A model generated the notes under the pieces. That model had not been told where the DNA came from, ran no database searches, and saw only the letters and a program-made list of their open reading frames with translations. This document shows, piece by piece, positions 1 to 11,012 of a stretch of 64,000 bases of DNA. Source of the stretch: Schistocerca nitens (taxonomy: Eukaryota; Arthropoda; Insecta; Orthoptera; Acrididae). Every line of letters begins with the position of its first letter. Within the stretch, counting starts at the first letter, position 1. The position numbers and the translations under genes are program-made. Location: assembly GCF_023898315.1 (NCBI RefSeq), contig NC_064618.1:184069548-184133547 (forward strand). The letters are read 5' to 3'.

Positions 1-2973
1 TGGCAAGGTAGGAGTAGTCAAAATGCAACAGGGAATAACAATATTAATGTGCTAATAGTAAACTGTAGGAGCGTCTATAGAATGGTCCCAGAACTGCTCT
101 CATTAATAAATGGTCACAACGCCCATATAACACTAGGGACAGAAAGTTGGCTGAAACCAGACGTAAACAGTAATGAAATCCTAAACTCAGACTGGAATGT
201 ATACCACAGAGACAGGCAGGACAGTGAAGGGGGAGGCGTGTTTATAGCGATAAGAAGTGCAATAGTATCGAAGGAAGTTGACGGAGATCGGAAATGTGAA
301 ATGATTTGGGTGAAGGTCACAGTTAAAGCAGGCTCAGACATGGTAATTGGATGTCTCTATAGGCCCCCTGGCTCAGAAGCTGTTGTGGCTGAGCACCTGA
401 AGGATAATTTGGAAAATATTTCGATTAGATTTCCCCACCATGTTATAGTTCTGAGGGGAGTTTTTAATTTGCCGGATTTAGACTGGGAGACTCAAACATT
501 CATAACGGGTGGCAGGGACAAAGAATCCAGTTAAAATTTTTTAAGTGCTTTATCTGAAAACAACCTTGAGCAGTTAAACAGAGAACCGACTCGTGACGAT
601 AACAAATTAGACCTTCTGGTGACAAACAGACCCGAACTATTTGAAACAGTTAACACAGAACAGGGAATCAGCGATTATAAAGCGGTTACGGCATCGATGA
701 TTTCAGCTGTAAATAGAAATATTAAAAAGGGCAGGAAGATTTTTCTGTTTAGCAAAAGTGACAAAAAGCAGATTTGTGACTGTAGGCTCTCCCGGCGTAA
801 ACTATTGATGAAGATTTCTCGGGTCTCCAGCCGGGTGGTAGCGTTGATATCTCGCGACGTTTCGGGAAGTGTCATACTACCCATCTTCTGGCGAAGTCAG
901 AAGATGGGTAGTATGACACTTCCCGAAACGTCGCGAGATATCAACGCTACCACCCGGCTGGAGACCCGAGAAACCTTCATCAAAAAGCAGATTACAGAGT
1001 ACCTGACGGCACAACACAAAAGTTTTGTCTCAAGTGCAGATAGTGTTGAGGATCAGTGGACAAAGTTCAAAATCATCGTTCAATATGCGTTAGGTGAGTA
1101 TGTGGCAAGCAAGATCGTAAGATATGGAAAAGAGCCACCGTGGTACAACAACCGAGTTAGAAAACTGCTGCGGAAGCAAAGGGAACTTCACAGCAAACAT
1201 AAACATAGCCAAAACCTTGCAGACAAACAAAAATTACGCGAAGCGAAATGTAGTGTGAGGATGGCTATGCGAGAGGCGTTCAATGAATTTGAAAGTAAAG
1301 TTCTCTGTACTGACTTGGCAGAAAATCCTAAGAAATTCTGGTCGTATGTCAAAGCGGTAGGTGGATCAAAACAAAATGTCCAGACACTCTGTGACCAAAA
1401 TGGTACTGCAACAGAGGATGACAGACTAAAGGCTGAAATACTAAATGTTTTTTTCCAAAGCTGTTTCACAGAGGAAGACTGCACTGTAGTTCCTTCTCTA
1501 GATGACAAAATGGTAGATATCGAAATAGACGACAGAGGGATAGAGAAACAATTAAAATCGCTCAAAAGAGGAAAGGCCGCTGGACCTGATGGGATACCAG
1601 TTCGATTTTACACAGAGTATGCGAAGGAACTTGCCCCCCTTCTTGCAGCGGTGTACCGTAGGTCTCTAGAAGAGCGTAGCGTTCCAAAGGATTCGAAAAG
1701 GGCACAGGTCATCCCTGTTTTCAAGAAGGGACGTCGAACAGATGTGCAGAACTATAGACCTACATCTCTAACGTCGATCAGTTGTAGAATTTTGGAACAC
1801 GTATTATGTTCGGGTATAATGACTTTTCTGGAGACTAGAAATCTACTCTGTAGGAATCAGCATGGGTTTGGAAAAAGACGGTCGTGTGAAACACAGCTCG
1901 CGCTATTCGTCCACGGGACTCAGAGGGCCATAGACACGGGTTCACAGGTAGATGCCGTGTTTCTTGACTTCCGCAAGGCGTTCGATACAGTTCCTCACAG
2001 TCGTTTAATGAACAAAGTAAGAGCATATGGACTATCAGACCAATTGTGTGATTGGATTGAAGAGTTCCTAGATAACAGAACCCAGCATGTCATTCTCAAT
2101 GGAGAGAAGTCTTCCGAAGTAAGAGTGATTTCAGGTGTGCCGCAGGGGAGTGTCATATGACCGTTGCTATTCACAATATACATAAATGACCTTGTGCATG
2201 AGCTCGGAAGTTCACTGAGGCTTTTTGCAGATGATGCTGTGGTGTATCGAGAGGTTGTAACAATGGAAAATTGTACTGAAATGCAGGAGGATCTGCAGCG
2301 AATTGACGCATGGTGCAGGGAATGGCAATTGAATCTCAATGTGGACAAGTGTAATGTGCTGCGAATACATAGAAAGATAGATCCCTTATCATTTAGCTAC
2401 AAAATAGCAGGTCAGCAACTGGAAGCAGTTAATTCCATAAATTATCAGGGAGTACGCATTAGGAGTGATTTAAAATGGAATGATCATATAAAGTTGATCG
2501 TCGGTAAAGCAGATGCCAGACTGATATTCATTGGAAGAATTCTAAGGAATTGCCATCCGAAAACAAAGGAAGTAGGTTACAGTACGCTTGTTCGCCCACT
2601 GCTTGAATAGTGCTCAGCAGTGTGGGATCCGTACCAGATAGGGTTGATAGAAGAGATAGAGAAGATCCAATGGAGAGCAGCGCGCTTCGTTACAGGATCA
2701 TTTAGTAATCCCGAAAGCGTTACGGAGATGATAGATAAACTCCAGTGGAAGACTCTGCAGGAGAGACGCTCAGTAGCTCGGTACGGGCTTTTGTTAAAGT
2801 TTCGAGAACATACCTTCACCGAAGAGTCAAGCAGTATATTGCTCCCTCCCACGTATATCTCGCGAAGAGACGATGAGGATAAAATCAGAGAGATTAGAGC
2901 CCACACAGAAACATACCGACAATCCTTCTTTCCACGAACAATACGAGACCGGAATAGAAGGGAGAACCGTTAG
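1..2973 (+). pseudogene. LINE ORF2 endonuclease/reverse transcriptase with three premature stops
   Basis: One reading frame (starting at base 1) runs to the final TAG at 2971-2973 with no frameshift. It is broken only by TAA at 532-534, TGA at 2158-2160 and TAG at 2608-2610. Residues near the start show the endonuclease signatures NCRSV, TESWL and GGGVFIAI. The reverse transcriptase has GPDGIP near 1588, NYRP near 1750, the FLDFRKAFD block near 1960-1985, GVPQGSV at about 2134-2157 and FADDA at about 2224-2238, which carries the catalytic aspartates. The C-terminal FFPRTIRD is typical of CR1/L2 proteins. The TGA falls exactly where the conserved GVPQGSVLGPLLF run has Gly, consistent with a GGA-to-TGA mutation. 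A foldback element sits in frame between endonuclease and RT. The protein cannot be made as one chain, so the copy is recently dead. Confidence 0.85.
775..980. repeat. 206-bp foldback (hairpin) insertion with 13-bp target duplication
   Basis: Two arms, 807-887 and 901-981, are reverse complements with a single mismatch (near 814/974) and a 13-nt spacer at 888-900. CAAAAAGCAGATT occurs at 762-774 and again at 981-993, a perfect 13-bp target-site duplication. Insert plus duplication is 219 bp, exactly 73 codons, and introduces no stop in the LINE frame. A 13-bp duplication suggests LINE-type or Penelope-type integration rather than a cut-and-paste transposon, which usually gives 2-9 bp. The inner GAAACGTCG motif resembles terminal regions of Penelope-like elements as I remember them, but this is weak. 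Confidence 0.85.
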
Positions 2974-3022
2974 AGGTACTCAGGGTACCCTCCGCCACAC
3001 ACCGTCAGGTGGCTTGCGGAGT

Positions 3023-3054
3023 GTGGATGTAGGTGTAGATGTAGATGTAGATGG
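3023..3054 (+). repeat. 3' terminal microsatellite (GTAGAT)n of the LINE
   Basis: Imperfect hexamer repeats of the GTAGAT type (first units GTGGAT, GTAGGT) follow the LINE 3' UTR and end at the junction with the minus-strand RTE fragment. Simple repeats of this kind commonly terminate CR1/L2-type LINEs and mark the priming end of the copy. Confidence 0.75.
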
Positions 3055-3063
3055 TGGTCACCA

Positions 3064-4225
3064 CTAACGTATGCTCCTCTTCTATTCCGCACGTCCTCCA
3101 GGCTCCTTCTGAAGTTCCTGGATAGTGTGATGTCTGTTTGATTTTCTGTAATATGATCTGGGGATACCCATGTTATCTTATGACATCTCCGATGAGGAAA
3201 CAAAGTCCCTCCTATTACAAGGTCATGGCTAGCGAATAAGTCACTAACTCTTTCCCCATTACCATTCACTTCACCCAAGCCATGTACCCCTATTATCTGT
3301 TCCATCTCCCATTGGTATTTATGCCTCCCATAACAATGAAGATATCTTTCTTGCTCACTTTCCTTACAGTCTCTCGTAGCAAGTAACAGAACCCCTTCTT
3401 CTCAATCCCTGATGTCTCTATGGGGGCATAGCATTGGATGAGCGTCACGTTTCGGACCTCCGTCTTAAATCTGGCAGTCATGATCCTACTGGACACACGT
3501 CTCCATTCTAGAAGGCTCTTCTTTGTTGCCTTGGTCAACAATAGCCCAACTCAATCCCGGCGTTTCTCTTCCTCTTCACATCCTGAGTATAAAAATGTAA
3601 TTCCATCCGATGTCTGCATTTCACCAAACTCTGGCCATCTCACTTCACTCAATCCCAGGCTATCAGGCTTATATTATTTATTTCCCGGGTCACTTGTTCC
3701 TTGGTAGTCTCCCTCAAGGTTCGTGTGTTTCAAAAGCCATTTTTCGTTCTCCTTTCCAAGCCAAAGGTCGTCACTAGTTTATCTATCCGGTTTTGTATTC
3801 TCGTCTCGGTTTCAGTAATCAGGTTATTTAAGAAGGGCGGGTGATTGGCCCACCGCTTCCGATTGCCTTAGTGGGGCTGCCAACTTATCGCCCAGGCACT
3901 GACGAGTTACCAGATGTTCGGCAAATGGGCTTGGCATTTCCTCCGCACCCCTATACGTAGTTTAACCGCCAGTAACGGTTAAAGGGGGAAATGGAAAGGA
4001 AAGGAAGAAGGATGGGCTAGGGTTAGGAAAAGGAAAGGAGACAAGTTTCGATAGGTCGTTGTGGGACACAATTGGTTTGGCTCCTACCCTTCGGCCTCTC
4101 CGGCTTGGGTGATTCTGTTGGTAGCTACGCTAACGCCGGCATAGCCCTCCGGATCCGGAGCACGCAAACCTCGCCCTCACGGACATTAAGGCGGTGTCCC
4201 GTGAGGAGGTTCCCACATAGAGGCA
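3064..4225 (-). pseudogene. RTE-clade LINE fragment: 5' UTR and endonuclease domain
   Basis: Read on the minus strand, 4225 to about 3800 resembles RTE 5' leader sequence, and about 3800 to 3064 encodes pieces of an APE-type endonuclease. Visible blocks are LGLSEVRWPEFGE (around 3620-3660), RIMTARFKTEVRNVTLIQCYAP (3400-3490, here split by wording only), KKDIFIVMGG (3310-3340) and DVRNRRGAYVSGDHHL near 3064-3110. The SDHH catalytic block has become SGDHH, the expected GDMN block reads GGIN, and there is a TGA where WVG is expected plus at least one frameshift. The RT domain is absent: the sequence stops where the CR1/L2 LINE 3' end begins, so the remainder presumably lies beyond the left edge of the window. 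Confidence 0.75.
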
Positions 4226-4274
4226 GTAGAAATAAGGATGCGTGAAAAGACCTTCAACCATAACGGCACATATA

Positions 4275-5539
4275 ACAGGTGTTGAAGTATGAAACCGGAA
4301 TTTGCTTGCAATAATTACACGTCTGTTGTCTGAAACTGACAAATATTTTATTTAAAATATTATCCATTGCTATTTATACATTTCTCCCACCTCACCGGCG
4401 GCTATGAATGCCACGCCAAAAACCCAGGTCTTCTTTCGAAGCGAACTGGTCAGCGAGCCATTTTCGTGCATTTTCATACGAATTGAAGCGTTGTTCAGCG
4501 AGAGCGTGTCCCATTGATGCGAACACATCATAATCGGACGGAGCCATATCTGGAGAATAAGCCGCATACCCTAGTAATTCCCAATTGAACTCCTCGATCG
4601 TTTCCCTGACCCGATTTGCTGTGTGTAATGGGGCGTTATCATGGAGCAATATGACTTCATATTGCCTTTTCCCATATTGCGGTCGTTTTTCACGTAATGC
4701 TCGATTTAAACCGATCGTTTGCTTTTGGTAGCGATCAGCGTTAACGGTTTCCCCAGGTTTTAGCAGCTCATAATAGATGACACCCTTCTGATACCACCAA
4801 ACACAGAGCATTGTCTTCTTTCTAAAGTGGTTTGGCCTTGCAGTAGATGTCGATAGTTTGCCAGGAGTCACCCATGATTTACGACGCCTAGGAATCTCAG
4901 ACTAGATCAATTTTTCATCACCTATCGCTATTTGATGGAGAATCGACTATTTTTTGTACCTGGCGAGCAACATTTCACAAGTGAATTTGCTTGCTGTCTC
5001 TCATTCAGAACATGCGGAACGTACTTTCGCACTTTCTACACCTTTCCCATACCTTTCAACCAAATAAAACGTCTTTCTGCGTCACATTCAGTTGTTCCGC
5101 GAGTTCCTGTTGAGTTTGCTTGTCACCTTCATCCATTAAGGTCTGCAATTCGTTGTCTTCGAACTTTTTCGGTGGCTTCCTACACTCGTTGTTTCTCACG
5201 TCAAATCACCACTTGAATTTTTTGAACAACACACTGTTTTTTCCCAAGAGCAAGTTCGCCAAAACTTTTGACGAGCATTCGATGCGATTCTGCAGCAGTT
5301 TTCTTCAAATGCTAACAGAAAACCAATGCTGTCCTCAATTCGTTGTTCCTAGGCATACAACTCGACATGTTGACGGTTTTGATTCAGATAGCGATGCATG
5401 GAACCTGGGTTACTGTGCGTTGACGTACGTCGTCATATTTACAGGAAGCAGATGGCACTGCAGACGCTGTCTCATGGTCTCTACACTGATGGCTAGCGTG
5501 ATCTGCAAGGAAATTCCGGTTTCATACTTCTGCACCTGG
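4275..5539 (-). mobile_element. Mos1-like (mauritiana-type) mariner element, complete with TIRs
   Basis: A 1,265-bp cut-and-paste DNA transposon. The left end starts ACAGGTGTTGAAGTATG at 4275 and the right end, read inward on the minus strand, starts CCAGGTGCAGAAGTATG at 5539. The TIRs then share GAAACCGGAATTT and CTTGCA. TA dinucleotides flank both sides (4273-4274 and 5540-5541), the classic mariner target duplication. Size and ends fit the mauritiana subfamily. The transposase inside is broken, so it could move only in trans. Confidence 0.92.
4348..5368 (-). pseudogene. mariner transposase (Mos1-like), degenerate
   Basis: The ATG at 5366-5368 begins MSSCMPRNNELRTALVFC and is followed at once by a stop, then by KKTAAESHRMLV, which belongs to the N-terminal helix-turn-helix domain. 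The DDE catalytic domain is readable: GDEKLI (first Asp; Trp is usual at the fifth position), LLHDNAPLHTA (second Asp, about 4640), and YSPDMAPSDYDVF (third Asp, about 4520-4560), as in the mariner DD34D triad. WRGIH lies near 4400, after which a frameshift leads to the terminal TAA at 4348-4350. Total length of 1,021 nt matches the usual 345 codons. At least six stops and two frameshifts make it nonfunctional. Confidence 0.88.
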
Positions 5540-6260
5540 TAATCTTATTGATGCGTGGAAGCGAGATCTCGATGCAGGGAACAGTCAGAGATATGGCCAC
5601 TACAGCAGCAGTTTTGTCGGTCAGTCGCTCCTGACGAAGTCGATGGTGGAAATCGACGAAAACTCTAGATTTTACCCTAAATTGCCATCGCAAGAATTTC
5701 GATAATGTTTTATGTAACAGTACCGCAGTGAAAGACTTCGTTCTCGTATCTATATACAGGGTGGTCCATTGATCGTGACCGGGCCAAATATATCACTAAA
5801 TAAACGCCAAACGAAGAAACTACAAAGACCAAAACTTGTCTAGCTTGAAAGGGGAAACCAGATGGCGCTATAGTTGGCCCCCTAGATGGCGCTTCCATAG
5901 GTCAAACGGATATACACTGCGTTTTTTCAAATAGTAACCCCCATTTTTTATTACATATTCGTGTAGTACGTAAAGAAATATGAATGTTTCAGTTGGACCA
6001 CTTTTTCCGCTTTGTGATAGATGGCATTGTAATAGTCACAAACATATGGCTCACAATTTTAGACGAACAGCTGGTAACAGGAAAGTTTTTTGAATTAAAA
6101 TACAGAAGGTAGGTATGTTTGAACATTTTATTTCGGTTGTTCCAATGTGATACATGTACCTTTGTGAACTTATCATTTCTTAGAACGCATGCAGTTACAG
6201 CGTGATTACCTATAAATACCACATTAATGCAATAAATTCTCAAACTGATGTCCATCAACC

Positions 6261-7472
6261 TCAATGCATTTGGCAATACGTAACGACATTCCTCTCAACA
6301 GCGAGTAGTTCGCCTTCCATAATGTTCGCACATGCATTGACAATGCGCTGACGCATGATGTCATTCGTTGTCGGTGGATCACGATAACAAATATCCTTCA
6401 ACTTTCCACACAGAAAGAAATCCGGGGACGTCAGATCAGGAGAACGACCAATCCACCTGTCATGAAATACGCTATTCAATACCGCTTCAACCGCACGCGA
6501 GCTATGTGCCGGACATCCACCGAGTTGGAAGTACATCGCCATTCTGTCATGCAGTGAAACATCTTGTAGTAACATTGGTAGAACATTACGTAAGAAATCA
6601 GCATACATTGCACCGTTTAGAATGCCATCGATAAAATGGAGCCGGCAAGTGTGACCGAAAGGTTATAGGCGCTACAGTCTGGAACCGCACGACCGCTACG
6701 GTTGCAGGTTCGAATCCTGCCTTGGGCATGGATGTGTGTGATGTCCTTAGGTCAGTTAGGTTTAAGTAATTCTAAGTTCTAGGGGACTGATGACTTCAGA
6801 AGTTAAGTCCCATAGTGCTCAGAGCCATTTGAACCATTTGATAAAATGGGGTTCAATTATCCTTTCTCCCATAACGCCGCACCATACACTAACCCGACAA
6901 GGTCGCTGATATTCCACTTGTCGCAGCCATCGTGGATTTTCCGTTGCCCAATAGTGCATATTACGCCGGTTTACGTTACCGCTGTTGGTGAATGACGCTT
7001 CGTCCCTAAATAGAACGCGTGCAAGAAATCTGTCATCGTGCCGTAATTTCTCTTGTGCCCAGTGGCAGAACTGTACACGACGTTCAAAGACCTCGCCATT
7101 CAATTCCTTGTGCATAAAAATATGGTACGGGTGCAATCGATATTGATGAAGCATTATCAACACCGACGTTTTTGAGATTCCTGATTCTCGCGCAATTTGT
7201 CTGCTACTGATGTGCGGGTTAGCCGCGACAGCAGCTAAAACACCTACTTGGACATCATCATTTGTTGGAGGCCGTGGTTGACGTTTCACATGTGGCTGAA
7301 CACTACCTGTTTCCTTAAATAACGTAACTATCCGGCGAACGGTCCGGACACTTCGATGATGTCGTCCAGGATACCGAACAGCATATATAGCACACGCCCT
7401 TTGGGCATTTTGATCACAATAGCCATACATCAACACGAAATCGACCTTTTCCGCAATTGGTAAACGGTCCAT
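6261..7472 (-). pseudogene. DUF4817-type transposase, split by a SINE
   Basis: ATG at 7470-7472 begins MDRLPIAEKVDFVLMYGYC, followed by RACAIYAVRYPGRHHRS, the N-terminal DUF4817 helix-turn-helix known from insect transposases. A second HTH-like block is RQIARESGISKTSVL. The catalytic domain shows LFRDEASFTNSGNVN (first Asp) and SPDLTSPDFFLCGKLKD (third acidic position). The second catalytic position, normally in a QHDGAPAH-type motif, reads FQLGGCPAH, so the essential Asp is lost. The SINE at 6640-6839 separates the first 209 codons from the rest, and the C-terminus continues past 6276 only through a frameshift. The gene is dead at the catalytic site independently of the SINE. Confidence 0.82.
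6640..6839 (+). mobile_element. tRNA-derived SINE, subfamily A
   Basis: About 200 bp with tRNA-like Pol III promoter boxes: a degenerate A box (GTGTGACCGAAAGG) and a clear B box (GGTTCGAATCCTG, 6709-6721). The body follows with GATGTCCTTAGG and AAGTTCTAGGGGACTGATGA, and the tail is GCCATTTGAACCATTT. Target duplication GATAAAATGG lies at 6630-6639 and 6840-6849. It interrupts the transposase gene. SINEs encode no protein and depend on LINE machinery. Confidence 0.93.
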
Positions 7473-7835
7473 TTTAACACGGGTAATGTATCACGAAGCA
7501 AATATCGTCCGCACTGGCGGAATGTTACATGATAGCACGTACTTATACGTTTGTGACTATTACAGCGCCATCTATCACAAAGCGAAAAAAGTAGTCCAAC
7601 TAAAACATTCATATTTCCTTACGTACTACACGAACATGTGATGAAAAATTGTGATTCCTATTTTTAAAAAAGCAGTTGATATCCGTTTCACCTATGGCAG
7701 CGCTATCTAGCAGGCCAACCATAGCGCCATCTGGTTTCCCTCTTCAAGGTAGACGAGTTTCGTTCTTTGTAGTTTTTTCGTTTGGTGCTTATTTCGTGAG
7801 ATGTTTGGCCCGATCACTATCAATGGACCACCCTG

Positions 7836-8441
7836 ATATTACTAATCTGTCTGCTAATTTCAGAAGTTACAGTAAGGATTTTGATACTGTTTTAAGTAAT
7901 AGAGTGATTCACGAAATTTTTGTCTGTAGAATTTATAATTATACTGACGATTAGTGTGTGGTATATTGATATTGTTATTTGTTTCATATCGAACTGGCTT
8001 TTGGAGTGACATCGCTTGGCAATGATGGAAGATGGTGGGAAAATTGTTTGTAAATGACCATCTCCGCTGCAGAGTGTAGCGAATTTTAACCACCATCATT
8101 AGTTATCTATATACGTTATTAAATTCCCGTGCCGCCTATTCCTTTTATGTGGCGGCTGATCTCAGAAACTGCTATATGGAGTTTAGCATCGTTTTCACTA
8201 AAAGCGTGATTCACAAGGAAAGTTTGAGTAAATAATTTACTACTGCTGCGCCAGACAAGTTGTCCGGCCTTAGACATTTAGCGCAACCCAAGTGAAGTTC
8301 GAGGTGGTGGAGCGTGGTGGGGAGCTCCAGGTTCTCCTAAGAAATTTGCAGGGTGGGATATCCAGCAACAGGTGAGCCGTTAACCCGGAGCGTACTAGGT
8401 TCCGTTACCCACGAGAAGATGACATTGATGATGACACACAA
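7836..8441. other. Unassigned spacer
   Basis: About 600 bp of AT-rich sequence without a recognisable ORF, RNA or terminal repeat. It separates the DUF4817 transposon from the next SINE. Confidence 0.6.
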
Positions 8442-8453
8442 CACGACATCATT

Positions 8454-8648
8454 GTTCAAATGTGTGTGAAATCTTATGGGACTTAACTGCTAAGGTCATC
8501 AGTCCCTAAGCTTACACACTACTGAACCTAAATTATTCTAAGGACAAACACACGCACCAACGCCCGAGGTAGGACTCGAACCTCCGCCTGGTTCAGCCGC
8601 TCAGTCCATGACTGCAGCGCCCTAGACCTCTCGGCTAATCCCGCGTGG
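8454..8648 (-). mobile_element. tRNA-derived SINE, subfamily B
   Basis: The minus-strand element has a tRNA-like head with the B box visible on plus as GACTCGAACCTCCGCC (8574-8589). Its body on plus reads AATCTTATGGGACTTAACTG and CTAAATTATTCTAAGGAC. The tail and body differ from subfamily A (GTGTGTGAAATCTTATGGG instead of GGCTCTGAGC). The 12-bp target duplication CACGACATCATT lies at 8442-8453 and 8649-8660. Confidence 0.92.
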
Positions 8649-8660
8649 CACGACATCATT

Positions 8661-9184
8661 AAAACACCGTATAAGTGATACGGGAAGATCACTTAGGCAG
8701 TTTGCGAATGTTAGTTATCAGCGTGAACCAACATAAGAGTAACAGAGTTTCACATGTATCAACGCTATCTGTGTGCAGTGCCGCAAACCTGTCACCTTCC
8801 CCTCAGGTATCTCAGTTTCTGGCTGTCACATCGGCATCACTACTCTACACGGGCCTACAGTTCACCTTGCGTGGTGGAATTAAAGGGGGGAGGGGGAGTA
8901 CCATGTCGCCACCCAGGGCGTCGGGCTTTTGGTGGTCGGCATTATCTACGCTTTTAATATGGTTTCAAAAGGACGAATTAAACAAGAAAATGTAAGTGTT
9001 GTATAAACGAAAAGGTGTGACAGTAAGATGGAAATACAAATCATTCATAAAACCTGGTCCCTTAATCGAAATTGTCTACGGTATTGTGAAACAGACGAAA
9101 GAGGAAGCGCTGGCTCTGCTAACTCTGCGTCAAAATAACAAAGGTTCGTACTGGCAGAGCTGACAACTCCGTTTCTATCACACG
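8661..9184. other. Unassigned spacer
   Basis: No recognised feature. A frame of about 106 codons (8675-8995, plus) has no recognisable motif, and I regard it as chance. Confidence 0.5.
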
Positions 9185-9195
9185 CCTACACAATC

Positions 9196-9395
9196 AGAAA
9201 TTGTTCAAAAGGCTCTGAGCACTATTGGACTTAACTTCTGATGTCATCAGTCCCCTAAACTTAGAACTACTTAAACCTAACTAACCTAAGGAAATCACAC
9301 ACATCGATTCCCGAGGCAGGACTCGAACCTGCGACCGTAGCGGTAGCGCTGTTCCAGAATGTAGCGCCTAGAACCGCTCGGCCACTCCGGCCGGC
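9196..9395 (-). mobile_element. tRNA-derived SINE, subfamily A
   Basis: Full-length minus-strand copy. On plus, the tail complement GGCTCTGAGCACTATTGG (about 9211) is followed by the body, then the B box complement CAGGACTCGAACCTGCG (9317-9333) and CCACTCCGGCCGGC at the 5' end. The 11-bp target duplication CCTACACAATC is at 9185-9195 and 9396-9406. Confidence 0.93.
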
Positions 9396-9406
9396 CCTAC
9401 ACAATC

Positions 9407-11010
9407 CATGAAATTTACCTACGTCAGCTTGAAAGCCTCTACACTGGCGACAAACTGTATATAAACGAAGATAAATGTCAGCATATGATGACCTAACAAT
9501 TCCTAATATATCTGTATGAGTATCGCTGAGAGAATCAACTTGTAATGAACAGAGAAAAATAAGTAAACTATGCACTGTCTGTAATATCAATTACATTGCT
9601 TTTATTCTTGTGACGGTCATCTAACTTAATTTTCTTCTGCTTTGTCTCTAACTTCTTGTAAGTTTTCTCTTCGTCTCTTGTTTTTCACTAGGCGTTGGTG
9701 CCATAATCAATAGCTCTTAATGTTTAGGTTTTAAAAAAACTGTGAAATCTTATTTTAGAGGTGAAGCAACTAAAATTCATTGCACTAACTGTTTGTCCAT
9801 TTTCGTTGTGTTTCGCACTTTTTGCATTGAAATATCTTTGTTTAGCATATAACTGTTACTTTTAGTTGCAAGAAATGAAACTTCTTTCAGAACTGCTTGT
9901 TTTGGGCCATAAATCATTGTCGTCGTGTGTCGGAAACAACGCCGTCTAGATATTCGGTAACAGCCGTTTTTCCTTTATGTACTACACACAAATTAAATAA
10001 GCACTGGCCATTCATAAGCATTTTCGTTGTTCTACTACCTTCAACTTTGAACAGCAGAAGTGACGACGATATCGTCGACAACGCACTACTCAACTGTGCG
10101 GCTTACCACAAGTCTCTCACAGCATGCTCAGGGAAGGAGAAAAAATGGTGATTTTAGTTGTATGCTATGTGAGTGACTTACTTTTTCTGGTTGCATAATT
10201 AATTTTGTAGTTATAATTGAAAATATATTACACTGCAAACGTTTCACTTCCGTCCCACTCACTGGTGTCCGATACCTGACTCTACAGTCTTAATAGACCT
10301 ATTTACGTGAAAAAGACGTATGGGTAAGTGTGATGTGTGAAAATAAGACGTCATGGGTGAATGACATTGTAAAAGAGGCTGACTACATCTGAAAGAGCAA
10401 GGAGGTGGCAGGTTCACGGGAGGGGCGTAGAGGGGGCAGTCTTCCTACGAAACATGCATCTTGACCCGCAAGGATGGCTGTCTTTAGACCCCGATACGCT
10501 TGTGCGCTGGCTTTTCACCCAGTGGAAGCAACCATCAATTATTCGTGCACAAGTAGCTCCGTGGCTGTAACAGCTACACTTACGCAGTCACCTCGATAAC
10601 TCTTAACTCAGTCAAAATTACGCGTCTGAAGTCTTCTGTGGCAAAGTTAGACTCTCAATACTGAATTTCAACTTTCGTTTGACGTATGCAGAACAGGAAC
10701 TAACTGCGATGGTACGTAACTGTTCAGGATATACGGTTTAATTTAGGAAGAGCCGTCAGTATTTTCGGCCTTTTCAGCAGCCTGAGTTTCATGTAGGGAC
10801 TTTTACAAAACCTGTGGTGTGATTTCAGAATATATTTATTATTCATTTGTTACCACTCACAATTTCGACGTGACCAGATGACGTTTTGTACCGGCGTGCA
10901 GTGGTGGGGCCTATCGATCTGTCGCATCTAACCATCCCACCTAAAATCATGTATTTGCGTTGGTCTGTTCCGAGACCACGAGCACGACTTTAGCGAATGG
11001 GGCTCAGGGT
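9407..11010. other. Unassigned spacer
   Basis: About 1.6 kb of AT-rich DNA. Frames up to about 107 codons occur but none has a recognisable domain. A GGTTCGAGTCTGG string at about 11008-11020 resembles a Pol III B box but no matching A box was found. The stretch ends where RTE sequence starts. Confidence 0.5.
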
Positions 11011-11012
11011 TC

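Larger units (their letters stand above)
1..3060 (+). mobile_element. CR1/L2-like non-LTR retrotransposon (LINE), truncated by the left window edge
   Basis: A non-LTR retrotransposon that copies itself by target-primed reverse transcription. The open frame already runs at base 1, so the 5' part lies outside the window. It encodes an APE-type endonuclease and then a reverse transcriptase, and ends after a short 3' UTR with a GTAGAT-type microsatellite (about 3023-3054). Such simple-repeat 3' ends, rather than poly(A), are known in the CR1/L2 group. Beyond the tail the sequence switches to an RTE element in opposite orientation, so this LINE appears to have inserted into that element. Clade assignment comes from motif style (TESWL, GVPQGSV, YINDL, FFPRTIRD) and is not tested phylogenetically; a Jockey-type relative remains possible. 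Confidence 0.85.
5757..7835 (-). mobile_element. DUF4817-type IS630/Tc1/mariner-superfamily transposon with about 290-bp TIRs
   Basis: Both ends begin CAGGGTGGTCCATTGAT when read inward (5757 on plus, 7835 on minus). The inverted repeats continue, roughly 85% identical by eye, to about 6045 and 7548. They contain CCAGATGGCGCTAT and GTGTAGTACGTAA blocks. The flank reads TAT/TA on the left and ATA on the right, compatible with TA or TAT target duplication. One transposase gene lies between on the minus strand and a SINE interrupts it. Unusually long TIRs and a CAGGGTG terminus are seen in several insect members of this superfamily. Confidence 0.85.

Noticed and set aside
888..930. Possible hammerhead-like core (CAGAAGA ... 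GAAACGTC) in the foldback element
   Set aside because: The first core box deviates (CAGA instead of CTGA) and the stems are dictated by the foldback arms. It is too weak to call.
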